From Macrostomum hystrix (lineage: Eukaryota; Platyhelminthes; Macrostomidae): 64,000 bases of DNA. The notes below the pieces were generated by a model. The model searched no databases, was not told where the DNA came from, and saw only the letters and a program-made list of their open reading frames with translations. Both the position numbers and the translations under genes were made by a program. Of the stretch, positions 57,101 through 64,000 are shown one piece after another. Location of the stretch: contig CATNEN010000029.1 of NCBI GenBank assembly GCA_950097015.1, positions 5,909,501 through 5,973,500 on the forward strand, read 5' to 3'. Position 1 is the first letter of the stretch, and each line of letters begins with the position of its first letter.

Positions 57101-59380
57101 TCATAGGCTGGACTGAAGGAATCATAGGCTGAACTGAAGGAATCAGAGGCTGAACTGAAGGAATCATAGGCTGAACTGAAGGAAGCATAGGCTGAACTGA
57201 AGGAATCATAGGCTGAACTGAAGGAATCATAGGCTGAACTGAAGGAATCATAGGCTGAACTGAAGGAATCAGAGGCTGAACTGAAGGAATCAGAGGCTGG
57301 ACTGAAGGAATCAGAGGCTGGACTGAAGGAATCATAGGCTGAACTGAAGGAATCAGAGGCTGAACTGAAGGAATCAGAGGCTGAACTGAAGGAATCAGAG
57401 GCTGGACTGAAGGAATCAGAGGCTGAACTGAAGGAATCAGAGGCTGAACTGAAGGAATCAGAGGCTGGACTGAAGGAATCAGAGGCTGGACTGAAGGAAT
57501 CAGAGGCTGGACTGAAGTAATCAGAGGCTGAACAGAAGCAATACCTGGAATTCGGCCAGATGGGAGGCTAAGGCGCCAGTCACAACCAGAATAAGCTCGA
57601 TTGGCACAGGGAAGCGGCACCGTTTGGCCAGTTTCGGATTGACAAACACTCTAAATAGCAACAGTAGGCAGATGCACACAGCTGAGATGATCATACTGGC
57701 GGCGTTGGCCCCGCCGATGCGTTTGAAAATATCCGCATAGGTTAAGGCCAGCTTGAAGAAGCCGCTATGACGAGGCACCGAGATGCCTAGAACGGACGGC
57801 ACCTGTAAAAATGGATTGATGAGTTGAAGAATTGTTTAGAAAGAATGGCTTCTGGCACGCATGACCAAAGCTCGGAGGCATACCAATCAGATGACGTGGC
57901 TATTGACTTCATGGACTCGATTCATAGTTACAGAGATTTTTTAAAGCTACTATGAGTAGTCTGCAAAGTATTCCAACGTTATGTACGAGTAAAACATTTT
58001 ATTTAGGAAATGTACTGATCAACTAATTAGATGACGAGGCACTCGACCATTAACTGAATTAATAACAGAACTTAGTCTTTCTGTCTACCAAGTATTTTTA
58101 CTGACTTCCCCTGTGTAACATACGCAGATATGAACAAATTAACATTGACTATTTTAATCCAGGTAATACTAACCTGAGATGTGAGCACGTGAAACGCGGC
58201 GCCAGTTGTGAAGCCGCTAACCAGTGGTGTGCTCAAATAAGTAGTGATGAATCCGAAGCGCAACAGACCCAAGCCAAGCTGGATAATGCCGGCTAGGAGG
58301 CTGACACTCAGAGCAATCTGGACTCGATAGGCTGCGGCTGAATCAATGATCTGTGTACTATTGCCGTCTGTCTCATTGCTCAGCACTGAATAGATGGCCG
58401 GGGCTGGTGTTGCAGATTGTTGAGCAGAGGCGATGCGAGCTACTGGCACAGCCACCATCAGGCTGGAGATGGCGAAGGTGCCCATGCTCACCTGATCAAT
58501 ACCGCCGAAATTTTACTTAGTCTTCAGTTTAGTAATTTAGTAACACTATGCTATAAATAACTCACCGCGGGTTCGAGCCCAGGTACTAGCTTCAATACGA
58601 GCTATGAATAAAAAATAAAAGTTCTAAATAACTAACGTACTTACTAATACGTACGTACTAACGTACTAACTTACTAAAGGCCTAATTAAGTAACCAACTA
58701 ACTGACTGACGAACTAATTAAATATACCCGCAATCAAAAAAATGTTTGTACAAACCGAACCATTTTTTAAGAAATATTTTACTAACCTGCCTAGAAGTGC
58801 CAAACACGAAATACAATAGCAGCGGATAGAAGCCCAGGTACAGGCCGCACACCGGAGGCAGATCCGCTAGCATAGCGTAGGCCATGCCCTGCGGAATGTT
58901 CATGATGCCAACAGTCAGGCCGGCCACAATGTCAGACAGTAGGTCGGTTTTCAGCCGATAATTACGCATGATTGCCACGCAGGGCAGCAGGCGGAGCAGG
59001 AAGTTCAACAGGCAGTCGCTGGTAGGCTTATGACAGGCTGCTGCGCCCAGTCGTTGAACCACATCGCCTTTAGTTGGAGCTTTCGGCCTAGTGAAATGAT
59101 AGCGAGCATCGAAGCCCGATTGGCTAAATATCGGCCTACTGACGTGCACCCGTTTGCCAGTCGAGTGCTGATGCGGTCGGCTTCTATTGAGACGAGACGG
59201 CGGCGTCAGCGGCTTCGTCTGCGCAGGCTCCAACTGAACGGAAGCCGCTTCGCCATTGGCGGCGGAGTAGACGCTATTAGTTCCATTCTCCGCAACGACA
59301 GCAGCTTCGTCCTCCTCGGCGATGCCGTCGGCATTGTCGCCGAGGCGACGAAGCCTGCTAGGCTGACGATTGTGTGGCAT
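54123..59380 (-). CDS. SLC26-family anion transporter (sulfate permease fold plus STAS domain), six exons
   Basis: Exons in order of transcription: 59380-58787, 58491-58174, 57802-57545, 56733-56461, 55764-55375, 54821-54123. Every junction is GT-AG and phase 0, giving 843 residues ending in TAA. Residues 1-130 are a polar cytoplasmic tail. The membrane domain opens with the SulP signature (GIMNIPQGMAYAMLADLPPV, then GLYLGFYP) and FGTSRQ joined to VSMGTFAISSLMV. Later blocks are HSGFFKLALTY, VVGEIPSG, GYPLDSNQELLASGLVNTVG, SLSRSQ and LGPLFKPLPTAVLASIIIV. The STAS domain starts at about 612 (VVVFRFDGALYFAS), is interrupted by an acidic insert of some 35 residues as in animal members, and resumes with VVDCSGVNYIDSVG. 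SLC26 proteins exchange chloride, bicarbonate, sulfate, oxalate or iodide; the substrate cannot be read here. The C-terminus FSV could fit a class II PDZ ligand. A splice acceptor lies 16 bases before the ATG. Confidence 0.95.
54869..55227. repeat. 21-bp minisatellite in the last SLC26 intron, about 17 copies
   Basis: Core gactagctaatctttgtcag with aatc/agtc variants. It occupies most of the 553-base intron between the last two exons. Confidence 0.97.
55775..55972. repeat. 32-bp minisatellite abutting an SLC26 splice acceptor, about 6 copies
   Basis: Core attcggcggattctgtaggc followed by tacgggttagat. On the minus strand the last unit ends about 12 bases before the CAG acceptor of exon 5. 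Confidence 0.95.
55976..56421. repeat. 31-33-bp minisatellite in the same SLC26 intron, about 14 copies
   Basis: Core ggattcagttagggtgtcag followed by aggtggggcac, with gtgt length variants. The last three units gain gaagacaggt and become 36 bp. With the neighbouring 32-bp array it makes up almost the whole intron. Confidence 0.95.
56774..57539. repeat. 21-bp minisatellite filling SLC26 intron 3, about 36 copies
   Basis: Core gaactgaaggaatcagaggc, with atagg and gactg variants. Both strands stay open (IPSVQPL repeat on the minus strand). The right-most unit is continuous with the 5' splice site of exon 3. Confidence 0.97.
57803..58173 (-). other. SLC26 intron 2
   Basis: AT-rich intron without an array, bounded by GTTAGT and TTTTTACAG. 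Confidence 0.6.
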
Positions 59381-59396
59381 ATTGCCAGCCCGATTG

Positions 59397-61649
59397 CTGA
59401 AAGGTTTTCACAGGAGATCCATTCTTTCGCTAACTGTTTTAAAAACATCAAACTATAAAATTTCAAGAATGAAGCACATAATGCAAAAAAGCAGCAAAAA
59501 TGCTCAATATTAAGTCGATATGCATAGCAGCCTATGCAACTAAAAGATAATTTAAAAGCATGTGCAGCATTGAATGCTACAAGTAATTACATGAAGGGAC
59601 AATAGACTAAACAACAAACAGTGAAGTTACAGCTGCTGTTTACCTAAGGGCTATTGGCTGTTCTAAACTAAAACTAAAGGCAGAGATAGGCCCCTAGCAC
59701 AAGCTAACTGAATTTTTGCAAAGTCTTATCAGGGGTTTCTGTATAGCAAGCTATTGCCACTAAGTTGCAGCTCGAATGTAGGTGTGTCTTAGAACTTATA
59801 GGCAGTCATTAAGGCATGCCAAGATATGCCATGAGATAATGAAAATGAAAAACCTAGACCTAGATTTATATACTAGCTATGTAAGAACTAGGCCAAGGAC
59901 ATTGGGGCAATTTCATTGGTTAGATATAGAGTTTGACTTTAACTTCAAAAATATTTTTTATATACACTCTACTGAATAGCTAAAGAATACAAAAATATTT
60001 TAATAAACTATAAGTTTGTACATTACTAGTGATAGAATTCAGAATTAAGACCAATAATAAAGTATTTATAAAATATATTATAGGCTGTTATATAGGCCTA
60101 ACCAAGGAAGAAATTGATAGCAATAGGTGTAATTTGCAAAATATTTTAGTTGCAAATAAAACTCATTTGTAGCTATACCTATAGTATTATTTTAGCCATA
60201 TAGCATATAACTGAAAAAACCAAAGCATACTAATATCACAACAAATACAAATCATTGATTGGTAGCCTAGCTATGATTGTATATAGGCCCTATAGTAGCA
60301 ACAATAGGCCTATTGTCATGGATATTAGGTAAAATTGTTAGCTGGCTCTGAATATATATCTGTCAATAATAAGAAATTAATCTATTCTAGGTTATTACTT
60401 ATTAGCATTATATTTTGTTAGGCCTAGACTTGTTTTTTTATTTTCATAAAAACAATGAATTTTTAGGTCAAGTACAACAAAAAGTAGGCCTATAACAACA
60501 CAAATTTACTTTCAGTTATCCTTTAGGGTCTACTGTGTTTAATTGTTTTAATGTTACAAAATGAGGTAGTAGACCATAGGCCTTGACCTATAGACCTATT
60601 GTAAGCCTATAGTCAATTAATAGGCCTAGCATAAACATATATGTAATCAAGTGAGACCAGTGATAGTATTACTAATAGGCCAACAAATTGTGGGGTGATT
60701 GAGCTTAGCTTAGATATCTATAGTATGAGTACAACACAGCAACTAGCCTAGTTCCTATCTAGGCTAGCTAAGTCGCAAAACACACATTTAATTTTTGCGA
60801 TTATTCCTAAGCATAGGCCTAACTTAACTAGGCTTACTTAGGACAGGTAGGCCTAGCTAGAAAGTAAGGAAGGACACAGGCTCTAGCCAGGACTGAGGAC
60901 AAAGGGACAAGTAGGAAGAACCCATAATGCAAAAGCTTAGAACTACAAAATATAGACGAAATTTATCTATATTCCTCGACCCTTTGCTTTTATACAGCAT
61001 TTGTATAAGCGCCAGGTTTCTCCGGGGTCACATAGGCTACAGGCCTACAGCTCGGCAAGCTAGGCTACATAAAATCTATTTATATTTATCGTTTATCGTT
61101 TCCAGGAACAGTGTACACTGTTCGGCTCGAGCCTGACATGTTAAAAAATCTATGTGAAACATGTGAAACGTACAATCTCACGTCTAGTCTTTCCGCTGTT
61201 TATCTTCCGCTGTAAATGTAAATTTAATTCAGCCCATTAGTCATAAAGCTAATCTTATAGCTAATCTTCGCTCGTGTCTATGGCATTAATTTAAGTTTTA
61301 ATTTTCCGATTTAAAATTCTTGGGGTAATTAAGAAATGCAATTTATCTCACAGATTCTATACATGTATTTAATTACATTCTATCTAGTATAGCTTTTGCT
61401 TTTCAATCTCAGTGTTTTGTCATTCATATACTCATGCAGGCTTTAATGTGGAGAAGGAATGTGGAAAACGAATGAACAGGTTATTATTCCTCAGCTCGGC
61501 ATGTCACACAGGACCGAAACAGACTTGTTAAACTTGTTAAACATAATGTAGTTCATACACATAACAAGTAGAACACCTCTAGCATCATAGTGAGGAACAT
61601 ACGGATTTGAACGCAATTGTTAATGTCTTTGATCAGAACAGTGACTCAG
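59397..61649. other. AT-rich DNA with dense taggccta words; no gene
   Basis: The palindromic word aggcct recurs about ten times in 60061-60900, nearly always inside taggccta or close variants. No exon, RNA gene or tandem array is supported. SLC26 leader exons and promoter presumably lie in its left part. Confidence 0.45.
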
Positions 61650-62725
61650 AGAAAAGGAATTAGCATAATGCACCGTGGATACAGTCGGCTGCAGGCAATA
61701 TCCCAGATTGCGACCTTCAGAGGCGTCAGGGTGTCCAGTGCAACGTGGCCCAGGCGCTCCAGGAGAAAATAGCGACACTCTGCATAAGCTGACGCCATCT
61801 GGGCGGCCTCCAGCATTTTCTTCAAGGAACTCGGGTTCAGTCAGCTGCTGCTTGATGACTGCCTTCACAGCGCTGTGTGCCATTTCACACGGGTTTAATT
61901 AGAAACGGCGAGTAGGGCGGTAGCAATTTGATTGAAAATTGCCCATGGTGCTCCTCGGGCACAACGATCCCACGGTGAAACGTCGGTCTGTCACACACGA
62001 TTACGACCGGAACATCGCCGATCTGCTGGCTGGCAGTCTGGACCAACGCGGTAACGAACAGCTGAAACCGCGTGCCTTTGTGCCGAAGATTGTGCCTTTG
62101 ACCAGCCCCACAGCGGAGGAGATAGCCAGGCAGAGGCTCATGTTAGGTCCCCTCTGAGTTGTACACTGTCGGAGCACGACCTGGCCTCGGGGTGATCGAC
62201 CTTGAGTTCGGCGTGTCCATAGATTGTATCCCGTCTCGTCCACGTAGATGACGGTCGCATTCGGTGGCAGATCATGCAGTCATGAACTGGGCGAACTCGC
62301 GTCGCTTGGTAATCACCTCCTCAGAGTTGGCGTGCATCCGAATGTCAGTTTCTTTGGTGCCGATCTTCAGGGTGTAAAGCATGCCTCTGAGAGCCCTTCC
62401 ACTGGTGTTGTTTGAAATCATGGGCTTGTCTGGCAGCTGCTCGTGCAGACGCTGACGCATCCTTGTCTACGTGGCAAACGGATGAATCCACAATTTCCAC
62501 GAGCGCATGACGCATCTCGTCATCAATCTTGCACAACTCTTGACGTCTCCCACCGCGCGGTAGAGCGTCGCTTCTTCCCGTTGTCTCATAGACGTGGATG
62601 ATGTGCTCTGCATTCTTGGCCTTTATTCCCAGGACGTTTGAGGCAAAGCGGACATTTTGCCCTGTGGCCCAAGCATTAATCCACCGTCTCCTGTCCAGAT
62701 TGGAAGTTGGTCGCAGTTGGGCCAT
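61650..62725 (-). pseudogene. Decayed Tc1/mariner (IS630-type) transposase
   Basis: Minus-strand pieces in several frames follow the order of a DDE transposase. From 62725: a helix-turn-helix region (LDRRRWINAWATGQN, VRFASNVLGIKAKNAEHIIH), a linker, then VIYVDETGYNLWTRRTQGRS with GPNMSLCLAISS (near 62250-62080), a shifted segment VVIVCDRPTFHRG and IKLLPPYSPF, a stop in place of the usual NPIEN block, and a last piece ERLGHVALDT. The first Asp (VDET) and second Asp (CDRP) survive, and the third acidic residue lies in the disrupted stretch. At least three frameshifts and one stop make it inactive. No terminal inverted repeats were found at its edges, so boundaries are those of recognisable protein. 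Confidence 0.85.
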
Positions 62726-64000
62726 GTTTAAGCAAATGCTATGGAATAAATTTATAATTTAGCTGTCTATGTGAGGACTGCGTTTGAGATACCGGGCTTA
62801 TAAAGCCTGAGTTTGAATGACAAAACCAGAGATTGAATGTGTGGGTGTATATGGCACAGAGCGATAGTCTATGGGCCAAACCGCGCCAACTGGCTGGATT
62901 AATTCTATGGGGGCTGAGTATGAATGAAAAAACACTGAGATTGAATGGCAAAAGCTATATAATATAGAATCTGTGCATTAACTTGAATTGAAGTAAATTG
63001 CCATAGAAATTTTAAACAACACAAGATTCTTCGAAGGTCCCACGACATCATGATAATGATAATGAATATGAAGATGCGCACTCGTCAAATGCGTTGTACG
63101 CGTTGTGTACGCGGTGCTCTTCATATATGAGCCGTATATGTGCCTTATATATGGCACACTCGCGCTTTACACCCACTTATCCTGAAGTCGGACCTTCGAC
63201 TAAGATGCACCCATTAAAAAAGACAAATTTCTGCTGTTTTTACCATAGAAACCATAGTATTATCCTGACGTGCCGTGAGCGAGCCCAGAGCCCCAAACCC
63301 CGTTTACATGTATGTCTATGGCACAGACCCCAGCCCCCTCCCTCCCATCTTGTCAAGCCCTCGCGGGTGGACTTTGTTAAGTGCATACTTTGTTCATATG
63401 ATGAAATAAAAAGTTCTTGCATCTCATATGCAGCTCTAAAGCAGGACTTGTCTGCAACTTGTCATATCCCAAGGCTCTGACAATCGAAAAAGGCTTTAGA
63501 ACTTGGACTTCGTTCTAACTCGTATATTTAATGAAATTTTATAGAAGCCAAAACGGGAACTGAATGCGAAAACTAAACTAAACTAATTTGAAGATTTCTG
63601 GAATGGACTTGAGATAAAAAGTAAATTTTGCGAGCAAGAAGGTTATTTGAAAACAAGTAATAAAATTCGGCACAGTTGATATTATCGACAAGTACGAAAA
63701 TCTTTCTTTTTTCTTGTTATAAGTACAAAGAATATAATGCTACTGTTAGTATATATTTTTGCAATAAATTTCGTCGTTTTTGCGTTCAATTTCGGCGCGA
63801 GCGCTAGTGTGCAGTCCAAACAACTGAGCCATAGACACTGGACAACTTTTGCGTTCAAATTCGGCCGTTTTGCGTCCTATTTCGGCAGTGCAATCACATG
63901 GGAACTGTGGGGACAGTTCGAATGTTTTTGCCATAGACACTTTCTCACTCGATCGCGTTCAGTGAGGGTGGGATGAAAAATTTGTCTCCGAAAGCAGGCC
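62726..64000. other. No supported gene
   Basis: Scattered recurring words (gagattgaatg, ccatagacactgg, gcgttcaatttcggc) suggest old repeats. A 128-codon plus-strand frame at 63094-63480 has no motif. The end of the window is unresolved. Confidence 0.35.

Noticed and set aside
56588-57620. Long frames in both directions across the 21-bp array (LKESEAE and IPSVQPL repeats)
   Set aside because: Lies in an SLC26 intron whose flanking exons join in frame without it.
61939-62157. Plus-strand frame of 72 codons
   Set aside because: Antisense shadow of the decayed transposase on the minus strand.

Overview
This window is nuclear DNA from an animal, probably an invertebrate. Genes are split by GT-AG introns, coding exons are GC-rich and set in AT-rich DNA, and the proteins are metazoan: an SLC26 anion transporter, spliceosomal Sm-G, the acidic-residue methyltransferase ARMT1, a PH-domain protein and an amidated neuropeptide precursor. 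I cannot fix the phylum. Short leaders with a splice acceptor just before several ATGs, and the W-amide peptide, would fit a lophotrochozoan or flatworm-like animal, but this is a guess.

Layout. 1-5.3 kb: tandem arrays, a terminal-inverted-repeat element inserted inside one of them, and one acidic initial exon on the minus strand. 5.3-12.2 kb: AT-rich DNA with at least five miniature DNA transposons, two of them nested in a third, whose target-site duplications can be read directly. 12.2-18.4 kb, plus strand: ARMT1, a NIFK-like RRM protein and SNRPG, separated by large minisatellites. 18.4-31 kb: arrays, decayed repeats and a second TA-flanked MITE. 31.3-36 kb: a two-part tnp2-like transposase gene. 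36-41 kb: more arrays. 41.0-41.7 kb: a neuropeptide precursor with 15 peptide copies. 45.1-49.3 kb, minus strand: an eight-exon PH/coiled-coil gene. 50-53.7 kb: four arrays. 54.1-59.4 kb, minus strand: a complete six-exon SLC26 gene. 59.4-64 kb: AT-rich DNA and a decayed Tc1/mariner-type transposase.

Two themes stand out. First, about 23 separate tandem arrays fill roughly 15 kb, nearly a quarter of the window. Most have periods near 21 or 30-38 bp, and they sit between genes, inside introns and in one case apparently over a 5' splice site. Second, the mobile elements are diverse and legible: hAT-type MITEs with 8-bp duplications, TA-duplicating MITEs, a 3-bp-duplicating element with a subterminal repeat array, a fold-back element, a tRNA-derived SINE family with five copies, a tnp2-like gene and a dead mariner.

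The genes form no obvious pathway. They are housekeeping (SNRPG, NIFK-like, ARMT1), membrane transport (SLC26), signalling or scaffold (PH protein) and secretory (neuropeptide) genes. Exon models for SLC26 and the PH gene were built by hand and close in frame across every junction. ARMT1 lacks its first exon, and the tnp2 gene model does not join cleanly.
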